From Accumulibacter jenkinsii (GTDB lineage: Bacteria > Pseudomonadota > Gammaproteobacteria > Burkholderiales > Rhodocyclaceae): a stretch of DNA of 64,000 bases. The stretch is taken from NCBI GenBank assembly GCA_036625225.1, contig JAZKUF010000004.1, positions 310,001 to 374,000 of the forward strand, read 5' to 3'. The notes beneath the pieces are model-generated. The model saw only the letters and a program-made list of their open reading frames with translations. It had not been told where the DNA came from and did no database searches. This document shows, piece after piece, positions 43,669 to 52,423 of the stretch (position 1 is the first letter of the stretch; each line of letters starts with the position of its first letter). Both the position numbers and the translations under genes were made by a program.

Positions 43669-45279
43669 TCAGATCCGGAATTGGTGCACCGACGCGCTCA
43701 TTGAAACGGACAGCTTTTCCAGGTGATCAGCCGATTTGGCGACAGAGCTGACCACGGCGCTGGTTTCCTCGGTCATCTGGGCAATTTCTTCGACATTTCT
43801 GGCAATATCGTGATTGGCCGTGTTCTGCTGGCGCAGTGACGCGGAGATCTCCTCGGCCGCGCTCATCATGTGGCCCACACCGCCCTGAATCCTGCTCATT
43901 GTTTCGCCAGCGCGCCGGATGAGCACCACTCCGGCCTGCACACGATCACTGCCGTCCGCCATTTCCTTCACCACCTTGACGGTGCCGTCGCGCACGGAAT
44001 CGACGGTAGCCTTGATTTCGCGGGTCGCCTGGGTGGTGCGCTCGGCAAGTTTGCGGACTTCGTCGGCCACGACCGCGAAGCCGCGCCCCTGTTCACCCGC
44101 CCGCGCCGCCTCGATCGCCGCGTTCAGGGCAAGCAGGTTGGTCTGGTCGGCAATTTCACGGATCACATCGACGATCTTTGAAATCTGCGCCGAGCGTTCG
44201 CCCAGTTCCCTGACCGATCCGGCCGTCGTCATCACCGCCGCGGAAATGCCGTCCATTTCAGCAATCGCTTCAGTGACCGCCGCTTCGCCGACATCGGAAA
44301 GCGCCTGTGCATCGGCCGCGCTCTGATGCGCCCCAGCGGCACTATCCGTGATGTGGGTGATCGACACCGCCATTTCCTCGATCGACGCTGCCATCGAAGC
44401 GGATTTGTCGTTCTGCAAATTGGCCGCCGCCGAGACTTGATTGGCGGCGAGCGAGATGTCGTGCGCAGAAGCCGTCAGCGTGTCGGCCGACTCGCCGATG
44501 CCGCGGATGATCGTGCGCAGACTCTCCTGCATGCCGCGGATCGCCGCCAGCAGGCTGCTGCGATCATCCGGACGAATGCTGATGTCCTGGGTGAGATCGC
44601 CGCTGGCGATGCGTTGTGTCACCCTGGCCGCATCCACGGGTTCACCGCCGAGAATCCGGATCAGCGACCGGTACAGCATGAATCCCGACACCATCATCAA
44701 TCCACCGACCGCCACCCCGAGCCCGGTGCTGATGCCTTGCGCCTGCCGGATTCCGGTTTCCGCGCTACCGGCGGACTCGGTCATATGGTCGCGAACGGTT
44801 TTCTCGATACGCTCAAGCTGGCCGGTCAGCCCTTCGGCCTGAGCGTCGAAGCCATCGTTGGGTCGCTTCATCAGTGCGTTCCCCGCGTCCCGACCACCGC
44901 TGATGTAGGCCTTGGCCATTTCGATTCCGAGCGCGTTGAACCGGCCCAGACCCTCCTTTGCCTGCGTCACCTGGTCGGCAAGCATCGGTTCGAGCCGGGC
45001 GATGCGGTCCAGATCCTTGATCGCCTCATCGTAGGCCGTCTGGGCCTCCTTGAAGCCGCCGCTTTCGCCGGTTGCCGAAACGTCGGTAAGGAACTGTTGA
45101 ACCTGAACCACATAAAAACGCGCTTCCAGGATCGCCACCAAAGCCGGTAGCGCGACAGCGTTCGTGTTGCGAGCACTTTCCCGAGCGGTCCGGAACCCGG
45201 ACCAAATCGTCAAGATCAGTACACACAACAGGACAAGTGTCGCCAGGGTGAAAAGGGAAACCAGGCGGCGAATAGTCAC
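43669..45279 (-). CDS. Methyl-accepting chemotaxis protein
   Basis: Chemoreceptor of 536 residues with two membrane helices (near LVSLFTLATLVLLCVLILTI and GISTGLGVAVGGLMMVSGF) enclosing a ~170-residue helical periplasmic sensor of the four-helix type. A HAMP region follows, then the cytoplasmic signalling coiled coil with the conserved hairpin tip IADQTNLLALNAAIEAARAG. The ligand is not predictable. I choose GTG at 45279 because GAGGAG is 5 bp before it and VTIRRLV starts the first helix; a longer frame to 45387 has no ribosome site. No chemotaxis operon is adjacent. Confidence 0.92.
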   Translation of the reverse strand: MTIRRLVSLFTLATLVLLCVLILTIWSGFRTARESARNTNAVALPALVAILEARFYVVQVQQFLTDVSATGESGGFKEAQTAYDEAIKDLDRIARLEPMLADQVTQAKEGLGRFNALGIEMAKAYISGGRDAGNALMKRPNDGFDAQAEGLTGQLERIEKTVRDHMTESAGSAETGIRQAQGISTGLGVAVGGLMMVSGFMLYRSLIRILGGEPVDAARVTQRIASGDLTQDISIRPDDRSSLLAAIRGMQESLRTIIRGIGESADTLTASAHDISLAANQVSAAANLQNDKSASMAASIEEMAVSITHITDSAAGAHQSAADAQALSDVGEAAVTEAIAEMDGISAAVMTTAGSVRELGERSAQISKIVDVIREIADQTNLLALNAAIEAARAGEQGRGFAVVADEVRKLAERTTQATREIKATVDSVRDGTVKVVKEMADGSDRVQAGVVLIRRAGETMSRIQGGVGHMMSAAEEISASLRQQNTANHDIARNVEEIAQMTEETSAVVSSVAKSADHLEKLSVSMSASVHQFRI

Positions 45280-45826
45280 GTTTGCTCCTCGAATGGGCCA
45301 GCAGGCATCAGGTTTGGGATTTCCGGCAAGGGCGGCGATGGCGCGGCTTGAATCCAGCAAGGGCTGGACCAAACGCAGGTTGGCCATTGTAAGGCAAAAC
45401 CTTATGCGGACTGACTACCCCGGCGCAATTAACACTGGCAGGATCAGGGTGTCACCAGGGAAGCGTTTCCGGCTTTTTTCCGTGGTCATCCGGGCAGTCA
45501 TCCGGGCGCTTACCCTTTTTCGCGGCACCGTCCGGAACCGTCGAAGGGGGTCTCATTTTCCCGGACCCCTCGATAGCGGGATGCCCCATTGGCGGAGCCC
45601 CGGATGAGCCAATCGAGCGCGCCGTCCTCAATCTCAAGAGGGAACGCGCCTGGCCGAACCCTGCCCGCCCCGCCAAGGCCACTCGCCGGGTAAGTGATGG
45701 CATCGTCGGCGTCTACCCCAGCGTCGGCTTGCACTCGACCTCCCTTCCCTGTCGCCGAAGATCCATGAACAGTCGATGGCGAAGCCCAAAGGCTCAGAGC
45801 CATGATTCGCAGAGCCGCCCGCGCGT
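45280..45826. other. 547-bp stretch without a supported gene
   Basis: Lies between the chemoreceptor start and the first 42-bp repeat unit. Open frames are present on both strands but none has a ribosome site or recognisable family. I see no repeats or RNA gene in it; it should contain the chemoreceptor promoter near its left end. Confidence 0.5.
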
Positions 45827-45846
45827 CTCGAAGAGCCGATGGTATC

Positions 45847-45854
45847 TCTCCGGG
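45847..45854. repeat. Target site duplication of IS66 copy 1 (left)
   Basis: TCTCCGGG; the identical right copy is at 48303-48310. The original site belongs to a 42-bp repeat unit. Confidence 0.93.
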
Positions 45855-45891
45855 GTAAGCGTCCAGCCCACCCACGTCAGGGGGTGCTGAC

Positions 45892-47463
45892 TTACCCCCG
45901 TTTTTTGAGCGGCAGCAACTCGTCGAGGCGGCTGTTGGGCCAAGTGGGAAGTTTTTGCAGGGTGTTGGTGAGCCAGGCCATGGGCTCGATGCCGTTCAAG
46001 CGCGCGGTTTCGAGCAGCGACTGAATGGCCGCGGCACGCTTGCCGGCGGCCTCCGAACCTGCGAACAACCAATTTTTCTTCCCGACGGCGATCGGGCGAA
46101 TGGCGTTTTCGATAGGGTTGTTGTCGATCGGGTAGAAGCCATTCTCGGCATAACGAGCGAGAGCGCGCCAGCGCTTCAACGTGTAATCGATGGCCCGGGC
46201 CAGGGCCGAGCCGTTGGCGACCGACTTGCGGGTGTTCAGGAGCCATAGGTGCAGGGACTCGAGTCGCGGCTGACTGTGCATCTCGCGCAGACGGGCCCGT
46301 TCCTCGACCGTGAGGTCCTTCGCCTGCGCCTCGACGGCATACAGTTCGCCGATGCGGCGAAGGGCTTCCGTCGCGACCGGGCTGGCGTTGGCCTGGTGCA
46401 GGTCGAAGAACTTGCGGCGCGCATGGGCCATGCAGCCCAGTTCGATCACTGATCCCTGAAACAGCACCTTGTAACCGGCGAAGTCATCGACCATCAGGGC
46501 GCCTTCCCATTGCGCCAGGAAATTCACGGCATGTATGCCGGCCCGGCCCGGTTGATAGTCGAAGACGACAATCGGCGGGTCATTTTCCAAGGCATTGTTG
46601 CGGTACGCCCAGAGATACGCCCGCTTGGTCTTCCCCTTGCCTGGATCAAGCTGTTGCACCGGGGTTTCATCCGCATGTAACACCTCGCTCTCGCGCAGCA
46701 ATTCGCCCAGGCGAAGCCAGAGGGGTTCGAGGGCATAGCCGACGCGACCCACCCACTCGGCCAGCGTCGAGCGGGCGAGCGGGACGCCAGACCGGGCGGC
46801 CTGCTGTTCCAGGCGATAGAGCGGCAGGTGATCCAGGAACTTGCTGATCATGACCCACGAGAGCAAGGCCGGGGTCGCCATTCCGCCATCGATCACGCTG
46901 CGCTCGGCCGGTGCCGCCGTCAGCGTCTCGCAGGGCCGGCAGGCGTATTTGGGATAAACGTGCTGTTCGACGAAGAACTGCGCCGGGACGATATTGAGTT
47001 TCTCGGTCACGTCCTCGCCGATCAGCACCAACGCCTGACCGCATTCGCCGCAGGTGCAGTTCTCGGGTTCGTGGCGAATTTCAACGCGCGGCAGATGCTC
47101 CGGCAGGGGCTGACGACCGGCGCGTTCGCGTTTGGGCTTCTTCTCGGGTACCGGTTGATCCGACGGCGTTTCAGCGACCTGGAGCGCTTCGGCCAGACGG
47201 GCTTCGCAGGCAGCAATGTCGGCCGCCAGGTTTTCATCGAAGAGGTCGCGTTCGGCGGCGACCATGGCTTCGCTCTTCACGCCGAATTTCATTCGGCGTA
47301 AATGAGCAAGTTCGAGCGTCAGCTTTTCGATCTTGGCATCGCGCCAGTGAATTTCCGTGGCGCTGGTCTTGGCCTGTTCCAGCAGACCGCCAACCCGATT
47401 TTCGACCCAGGCCAGCAGTTCTGGTGAGGGGGAGAAGGCGGCAAGTTCGGTCGCTAAATCCAT
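45892..47463 (-). CDS. tnpC: IS66 family transposase TnpC
   Basis: DDE transposase of IS66, 523 residues. It has an N-terminal leucine-rich helical region, the zinc-finger-like segment with HEPENCTCGECGQAL, the IS66 catalytic domain (LHADETPVQQLDPGKGKTKRAYLWAY for the first Asp, VDDFAGYKV for the second, and the downstream Glu region around NNPIENAIRPIAVGKKNW), and the C-terminal IS66 tail ending LDELLPLKKRG. The frame is complete and ends 37 bp inside the left inverted repeat. Start ATG at 47463. Confidence 0.95.
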   Translation of the reverse strand: MDLATELAAFSPSPELLAWVENRVGGLLEQAKTSATEIHWRDAKIEKLTLELAHLRRMKFGVKSEAMVAAERDLFDENLAADIAACEARLAEALQVAETPSDQPVPEKKPKRERAGRQPLPEHLPRVEIRHEPENCTCGECGQALVLIGEDVTEKLNIVPAQFFVEQHVYPKYACRPCETLTAAPAERSVIDGGMATPALLSWVMISKFLDHLPLYRLEQQAARSGVPLARSTLAEWVGRVGYALEPLWLRLGELLRESEVLHADETPVQQLDPGKGKTKRAYLWAYRNNALENDPPIVVFDYQPGRAGIHAVNFLAQWEGALMVDDFAGYKVLFQGSVIELGCMAHARRKFFDLHQANASPVATEALRRIGELYAVEAQAKDLTVEERARLREMHSQPRLESLHLWLLNTRKSVANGSALARAIDYTLKRWRALARYAENGFYPIDNNPIENAIRPIAVGKKNWLFAGSEAAGKRAAAIQSLLETARLNGIEPMAWLTNTLQKLPTWPNSRLDELLPLKKRG

Positions 47464-47556
47464 GAGGCATTATACCGCAGACATCGCATGGAAAGCTCCT
47501 GAAAGCCAGGTAGATAGCCGATTATTATCACTTTTTTCGCGGCAGTGACGCGGCCG

Positions 47557-47910
47557 TTACACTTGCCAGTGTCCCGGCGCTGGGGCTTCCCGACGTTGCC
47601 AGTCAACGCCCGCGATCAGCCACCGCCATTGCCCCGGCGTCAGGGAAAAAACCGCCTCGCCAGCGCTCGGCCACGTGAAACCGCCCCGGTGTAGGCGCCG
47701 TTGCGCTAGCCACACGCCCGTGCCATCCCACACCAGCAGTTTGAGTCGGCTTCGCTTGCGATTGGTGAAGGCGTAAGCACTGCCGTCACAAGGGGAGCGC
47801 CCGAGACTCGCCTGGATGCGGGCAGACAAGCCGTCAATGCCCAGGCGCATGTCTACCGGTTCGAGAGCCAGCCAGATGCGCTCCAGCGGTACGCCGAGGG
47901 TCGCGCTCAT
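47557..47910 (-). CDS. tnpB: IS66 family accessory protein TnpB
   Basis: 117-residue Orf2/TnpB of IS66, needed for transposition together with TnpA and TnpC. The product shows the family core RIWLALEPVDMRLGIDGLSARIQ, GSAYAFTNRKRSRLKLLVWDGTGVWLAQRRL. The start at 47910 overlaps the tnpA stop as ATGA, indicating translational coupling. It is not related to the IS200/IS605 TnpB nuclease despite the name. Confidence 0.94.
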   Translation of the reverse strand: MSATLGVPLERIWLALEPVDMRLGIDGLSARIQASLGRSPCDGSAYAFTNRKRSRLKLLVWDGTGVWLAQRRLHRGGFTWPSAGEAVFSLTPGQWRWLIAGVDWQRREAPAPGHWQV

Positions 47911-48227
47911 GAGTGGTTTGCCCAGAGTGCCACCAGCCACTCGGCCGGCGGCAGCAGGCCAAATTCGAGTCGCCAGCCGTTCGGGCTGGCGAGCGACAGG
48001 CACGGCATTGAGACCAGCGGATCGGCAACGATCGTTGCCCGAATCAGCGTCAGCGGCTCGCCGACGGCGGCCCCACCTTCGCGCTTGGCCAGACGCTGAT
48101 GCCAGTAACTCAGCGAATGGTCCTTCAGCCCGTGCCGGTCACAGTACGCTCTCTGCGACTCCCCACTCGCCCGCCACTCGGCAACATGCCCTCGCCAGTA
48201 CGCTTCCCGCTCGCCGTTCTTGTCCAT
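47907..48227 (-). CDS. tnpA: IS66 family accessory protein TnpA
   Basis: 106-residue Orf1/TnpA of IS66 with an N-terminal helix-turn-helix (WRASGESQRAYCDRHGLKDHSLSYWHQRL) expected to bind the element ends. First gene of the element, followed by tnpB with a 4-bp overlap. Start ATG at 48227, about 75 bp inside the right inverted repeat. Confidence 0.92.
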   Translation of the reverse strand: MDKNGEREAYWRGHVAEWRASGESQRAYCDRHGLKDHSLSYWHQRLAKREGGAAVGEPLTLIRATIVADPLVSMPCLSLASPNGWRLEFGLLPPAEWLVALWANHS

Positions 48228-48322
48228 CGCAACCTCCCATCGAAAGCCGGGAGGTTGCGCTATCTCGTCCGACTTTTACAGGTGGAGCGGTCGGACGCTT
48301 ACTCTCCGGGAGTGGCGTGCGA

Positions 48323-48532
48323 CTCTCCGGGAGTCAGCTTCATGTCTTTGAGGGTCGCGCGTGACTCGTGGAGCGTCGGCTTCATGTCCCGGAGAGTCGC
48401 GCGTCACTCCCCGAGGGTCAACTTCATGTCCCGGAGAGTCGCACGTGACTCGTAGAGCCTCGGCTTCATGTCCCGGAGAGTCGCGCGTCACTCGCAGAGC
48501 GTCGGCTTCATGTCCCGGAGAGTCGTCGCTCA
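48323..48532. repeat. Array of five 42-bp tandem repeats
   Basis: Five head-to-tail units of exactly 42 bp start at 48323, 48365, 48407, 48449 and 48491. Most share GTCGGCTTCATGTCCCGGAG. A sixth, diverged unit of 40 bp is split by IS66 copy 1 (45827-45854 plus 48311-48322). Because 42 is a multiple of three, both strands stay open across the array; on the minus strand each unit would give a 14-residue repeat containing DSPGHEAD. No start or gene context supports translation. Confidence 0.92.
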
Positions 48533-48850
48533 GTCGTCAGGACTTGCCGTTCGGGCTTTATGGCTTGCGCGCAGGTTTCGCCACCGGGGGGCACGGCAGC
48601 CAGAGCGATGCGGCGGTCAGTGGATAACTGTTGCGCGACCCCGGCGACCCCGGCCAGAGCGGTGGCTCATGGCGATGGCGGAAAGCGGGCGGAGGTTTTG
48701 CAATCTCCCGGCCGCAACTTTCCCGAGTGCGGTGCGAATCGGCATGATCGCTCCAGTATCAGGCGACTTCGAGTGCGGATTCGATCCCTTGGCGGAGCGC
48801 CAGCCTTGCAGATCCTTGTCGATGTCGATGCGCACGACCTTGCAGGGCGC
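48533..48850. other. 318-bp stretch without a supported gene
   Basis: Between the 42-bp array and the hsdR fragment. The minus-strand frame of the hsdR fragment continues open through it to 48617, but without any similarity to HsdR that I can see. Probably the junction of two unrelated fragments. Confidence 0.45.
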
Positions 48851-49043
48851 GAGGAAGCCGTCGCCGTTGCGGCTGAAGGCGAAGGGGGTGTCCAGCGTTT
48901 CTGCATAGCCCAGTGCCTGCTGCAGGCCATCGCCGAGGGTGTGATGGTTGTCCTTGGCCTCGATCACGGCGATCGGCAGGTTGGGCGCGTAATAGAGGAC
49001 AAGGTCCGCCCGCTTCCGTTTGCCGCGGGTGTGCAGCTTGCCG
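48851..49043 (-). pseudogene. Fragment of a type I restriction enzyme R subunit (hsdR)
   Basis: Minus-strand reading gives KRKRADLVLYYAPNLPIAV, then IEAKDNHHTLGDGLQQALGY, then AETLDTPFAFSRNGDGF. This is the N-terminal nuclease region of HsdR, with the IEAK motif of its PD-(D/E)xK nuclease. The fragment is cut at its 5' side by the left end of IS66 copy 2 and loses similarity after NGDGF. Only about 64 codons of a ~1000-codon gene remain and no hsdM or hsdS is in the window, so it is a relic. Confidence 0.82.
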
Positions 49044-49078
49044 GTAACCGGTAACTCTGCGGCGTTTCCCGGACCCGC

Positions 49079-50696
49079 CTACGGTGCCTGCCGCTGTAAT
49101 GGCGAGCGTAGCGGATTGGCCGCGAAGAGCTGCTTCCAGCAGCGGGGCGTGAGTTCGTGAACACGGTTCGCTGGGTGCTGGCCGACGCGTTGCAGGACAT
49201 CGACGAGGTAGTCGTAGGGATTGATGTCATGCAGTCGGCAGGTGACGATCAGGCTTTGCAGGATGCCGACCTGCCGGGCCGCCGAGCTCGGTCCAGCAGA
49301 ACATCCAGTTGCGGCGACCCATCGGGATGACGCGCAGGGCCCGTTCGAGATGATTCGTATCGATCGGTACGTCCGGGTCGGTGAGAAAGACTTCCAGTCC
49401 GAAGCGGCGGTTGCGGGCATAGGCCAGCGCCTGGGTCAACGGGTTGCTGGGCAGCAGACCCTGGGCAGCGAAGCGTTCGTCGACCCAGGTGAAGAAGCGC
49501 TCGACGACCGGCTTGGCATGGGCCAGTCGGTGATCTTTCTTCTGCTCGCCGCTCAGCCGGGCGCGCCGGATCTCTTCCTCGATCGCGTACAGCTCGCCGA
49601 TCAGCGCCAGCGCTTCGGCCGCCGCTTCCGGTTCGGCCGCCTGCGCCTCGAAGAAGCCGCGACGGGTATGCGTCCAGCACTGGGCATGGATGATCCCCGT
49701 CTTCGCCGCGTAGCGGGCATAGGCAGCGTACCCGTCCGACAACAGCACCGCGCGTTCGACAGGTGTCAGCCCCAGCGCTGCCTCGACGTGCTTGATCTCG
49801 CGACTCTGAAAGAAGGGGAAACAGATTTCGTCACGTTCCCCATAGACCGGCCAGAAGTAGCCTTGCTTCAGCTTGCCCGGACCCGCCTGTCCGGCCTTGA
49901 TCGGCGTCTCGTCCATGGCCTTGACGCGGGACTCGCGAATCGACGCGAACTGCGCCTCATAGATCGGCTCGAGCAGGGCCGCGCCGCGTTGCCCGATCTG
50001 CGTCAGCCACGGCCGGCTGACAGTGAAACCGGCGTCGATCAGGCGCTGGTGCTGGCGATACAGCGGCAGGTGGTAGGCGAACTTGTCGATCAACAGACCG
50101 GCGACGAAGCTCACGTCCGCCCGGCTGCCGTCGATGACGTTGCTGGGTGCCGGCGCGCAGACGAGAGCCTGGCTCTTCTTGATCTTCACCACCGGGCGGC
50201 GATACTTGATCACCACGTAGCTCCCCGGTCGCTGCGCCAGCCGATAGCTCTCCTTGTGACTGACGATCTCGTAGTCTTCGGGTGAGAGCCCCTCGGTTTG
50301 CGGGGCGCGCAGTTCGATGACTTCGACCGGTACGCGCGTCTCGTCGAAGAAGGGAAGCGCTTCGTCGTCGTGGTGGCGGGTCGGCGGTCGGCGGGTATGG
50401 GCGGCAATCCCGCGGCCCTGAGGGGCCGGCGGCGAGGCGGGCGGGGGTGACCAATCGCCCAGCGTCATCTGGCCGTTGGGCCCGATCTCGATACGTCGTT
50501 CGCTCTTCTGACCGAAGATCTGGCGTTTGAACCACTCGAGCTGCTGTTTAAGCCCGGCGATTTCCGCCTGCAGCGTCTGACACAGGGAGAGCACCTGTAG
50601 CGGGGTCAATGCCGCCGCTTCTTCGAGGCTGGAAAGGGTCAGGGTCGACGCCGGTTTCATGCCGGAATTATGCCCGAAGACAGGCCACAAGTCCAT
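49079..50696 (-). pseudogene. tnpC: IS66 family transposase TnpC, frameshifted near the 3' end
   Basis: From ATG 50696 the frame encodes an IS66 transposase with an N-terminal coiled coil (LQAEIAGLKQQLEWFKRQIFGQ), a zinc-finger-like region and the DDE core (KAMDETPIKAG, LLSDGYAAYARYAA, DTNHLERALRVIPMGRRNW). Just after CWTELGG the frame shifts: the expected continuation VGILQSLIVTCRLHDINPYDY is in the next frame and ends at 49079. One extra G or C in the run near 49278-49284 explains it. The C-terminal tail would therefore be lost, although a sequencing error cannot be excluded. Confidence 0.85.
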
Positions 50697-50698
50697 GT

Positions 50699-51070
50699 TT
50701 ATACGCTGATATGTGAGGGATTTTGCGCCATTTCCGGGGCCCGGTAACGCTTCCTGAACCGGCCGGGCTCGATGCCTTCGAGCAGGAGTTTCAGACCGGT
50801 CCAGTCGGTTTCTCGCGTGCTCAATTTCGACCAGTCGGCGACGAATCGGCCGGCTTCGAGCCGCTTCGCCCACAGGCAAAAGCCGGTGCGGTCCCAGTAG
50901 AGGACCTTGACCTGGGTAGCCCGGCGGTTGAAGAAGACGAACAGCTGTCCGCTCAAGGGGTCCTGACCCAGCACGTTGCGGGTCAGCGCGTACAGGCCGT
51001 CGAAGGACTGGCGCAGATCGACCGGCCGGCCATACACCTGCACGCGGATCTGACCTTCAGGGAAGAACAT
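50699..51070 (-). CDS. tnpB: IS66 family accessory protein TnpB
   Basis: 123-residue IS66 Orf2 with the family core VYGRPVDLRQSFDGLYALTRN, LFVFFNRRATQVKVLYWDRTGFCLWAKRLEAGRF. The start overlaps the end of tnpA (1 bp, TGATG-type junction) and tnpC starts 3 bp downstream. Clearly diverged from the copy-1 TnpB, so the two elements are not duplicates of each other. Confidence 0.93.
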   Translation of the reverse strand: MFFPEGQIRVQVYGRPVDLRQSFDGLYALTRNVLGQDPLSGQLFVFFNRRATQVKVLYWDRTGFCLWAKRLEAGRFVADWSKLSTRETDWTGLKLLLEGIEPGRFRKRYRAPEMAQNPSHISV

Positions 51071-51384
51071 CAGCCCCGCACCAGGTGGAGTTGCAGACCC
51101 CCGCCGAGGTCCAGGGTCAGTTCGAGCCGTGAAGGGGGACTGCCTTCCCGCAGAGCACCGACGTCAACGAAAGCCGCGGACGGCGAACTCGCCGTGAGCC
51201 TGGTGCCTTTCTCTGCGCCTGCCCCACCCAGGCGGCCACGCCAACGGTGGAAGCTGGTATCGCTGATCCCTTCCTGCGCGCAGAAGTCGGTTACGCTTAA
51301 TCCGCTGCCGGCAAATCGCGACAGCAACCCCTGCCAGTCGTCCGCACTGCGCCGCAACCGTAACTCTTGACCATTCTTCGACAT
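51070..51384 (-). CDS. tnpA: IS66 family accessory protein TnpA
   Basis: 104-residue IS66 Orf1 with the helix-turn-helix segment LSRFAGSGLSVTDFCAQEGISDTSFHRWRGRL. ATG at 51384 has a strong GAGGAGG ribosome site. First gene of copy 2, about 85 bp inside the right inverted repeat. Confidence 0.9.
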   Translation of the reverse strand: MSKNGQELRLRRSADDWQGLLSRFAGSGLSVTDFCAQEGISDTSFHRWRGRLGGAGAEKGTRLTASSPSAAFVDVGALREGSPPSRLELTLDLGGGLQLHLVRG

Positions 51385-51470
51385 CCTTGCCTCCTCGTTC
51401 CATGATCTGACGAACCTATTGTCGTCACCATCAAGGCATCGAGGAAGAACGCCTCCAGGTTAGCGGTTAC

Positions 51471-51681
51471 ATACATCCACCTTACAGTAAGAATTACGCC
51501 TGCAGCCGAAGCACGCTCGAAGGTTGGGTTGTCGCAACACGATTTTGCTACCCTGTTAGGGATTTCTCCGCGCACGCTGCAGGATTGGGAGCAAGGCCGG
51601 AGAGAGCCTACAGGAGCGGCCAAGACTCTGCCACGGGTCGCCTGCTCCCACCCAGAGGTACTACGCGAGCTCCAGCCCTGA
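51471..51681 (+). pseudogene. 5'-truncated HTH antitoxin (HigA/NadS-like)
   Basis: Reading into the stop at 51679-51681 gives AEARSKVGLSQHDFATLLG, then ISPRTLQDWEQGRREPTGAA, then SHPEVLREL. This is the helix-turn-helix C-terminal half of a XRE-type antitoxin paired with RelE-like toxins. The upstream part of the frame runs into the right end of IS66 copy 2 without a start codon, and no toxin gene is present. I infer that the IS or a linked deletion removed the toxin gene and the antitoxin N-terminus. Confidence 0.8.
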
Positions 51682-51791
51682 AGCGCACATCCCGGGTGGA
51701 TCCTCCCTCCCAGAGGGTGTAGGGTAGTCGTCAGGATTCCTGAGAAACGGGGGGTGCGGCCGGTCAACCCGGCGACAGGTGGGCGGCGGGG

Positions 51792-52325
51792 ATGGCGATC
51801 ACCCTGCTCCTGGCTGCGCTGTTCGGCGCCAGGGCCGCCCCTGCCCAGCCGGTATATGAAACCCGTGACCGGGCGGGTCCGGTCTTTTCCGACCTGCCGA
51901 GCGCGGGCGCGCGCGAAGTGGAACTGCCGCCGCAGATCAATCTCATGGATTCGGTGGAGGAACCGGCGCCGGCGCCCGAGCCAGTGTCGGCGGTGGCGCC
52001 CTACCGCGCAGTGCAGATCACGCAGCCTGAAAACGGCGGCACGGTACACTCGAATACCGGCCAGTTCTCGATCGTGGTGGCGATCGAACCGGACTTGCGG
52101 ACCGACCAGGGCGACAGGATCGCCATCACACTCGACGGCACGCTCCTGCCGCAGCAGCGGCAGGCGCTGCAGTTCGACATCACCGCCGGCGAGTGGCAGA
52201 TGGCGGCCAGGGATCAGGTCGAACACCAGCTCGAAGTGGCGCTGGTGGACCGCGCCGGCCGCGTGTTGTTGACGGCCAGCCCGATCCGCTTCTACGCCCA
52301 CCGCGCGACCGCAGGTGGACATTGA
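51792..52325 (+). CDS. DUF4124-like exported protein
   Basis: 177-residue protein with a signal peptide (MAITLLLAALFGARAAPAQP). The mature N-terminus VYETRDRAGPVFSDLPSAGA resembles the DUF4124 domain, a short periplasmic domain of unknown function that usually reads Y-x-W-x-D-x-x-G-x-x-x-F-S-D. A Pro/Ala linker and a beta-rich C-terminal part (VQITQPENGGTVHSNTG, IAITLDGTLLP) follow, suggesting an Ig-like fold. ATG at 51792 has GGCGGGG upstream. It precedes the ABC exporter by about 100 bp on the same strand. Confidence 0.72.
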   Translation: MAITLLLAALFGARAAPAQPVYETRDRAGPVFSDLPSAGAREVELPPQINLMDSVEEPAPAPEPVSAVAPYRAVQITQPENGGTVHSNTGQFSIVVAIEPDLRTDQGDRIAITLDGTLLPQQRQALQFDITAGEWQMAARDQVEHQLEVALVDRAGRVLLTASPIRFYAHRATAGGH

Positions 52326-52423
52326 TCCGCAGCAGCGGGCCTGGGTTTTGCCGGCCCCGTTCGCCGGGAGTTTGACCCTGTTGATTGACCGACCAGAATT
52401 CGACCGCGTGCGAGGAGAGAGCC

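Larger units (their letters stand above)
45855..48302 (-). mobile_element. IS66-family insertion sequence (copy 1), intact
   Basis: A 2448-bp element with terminal inverted repeats beginning GTAAGCGTCC at both ends (45855 inward, and the complement ending at 48302). It carries the three IS66 genes tnpA, tnpB and tnpC on the minus strand. It is flanked by a perfect 8-bp target duplication TCTCCGGG (45847-45854 and 48303-48310), the size IS66 makes, so it moved here as a unit and fairly recently. All three frames are open. It sits inside the first unit of a 42-bp tandem repeat. Confidence 0.95.
49044..51470 (-). mobile_element. IS66-family insertion sequence (copy 2), decayed
   Basis: A 2427-bp element of a different IS66 subgroup from copy 1. 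Its ends pair imperfectly: GTAACCGGTAAC followed by a GCGGCGTT segment on the left, GTAACCGCTAAC with GAGGCGTT on the right (complement). The flanking octamers differ (GCTTGCCG at 49036-49043, ATACATCC at 51471-51478), so no target duplication is present. tnpA and tnpB are open, tnpC is frameshifted. The two flanks carry fragments of unrelated genes, which suggests rearrangement at this element. Confidence 0.88.

Noticed and set aside
48323..48532. Possible CRISPR array
   Set aside because: Units are directly adjacent with no unique spacers of constant length, and no cas genes are in the window.
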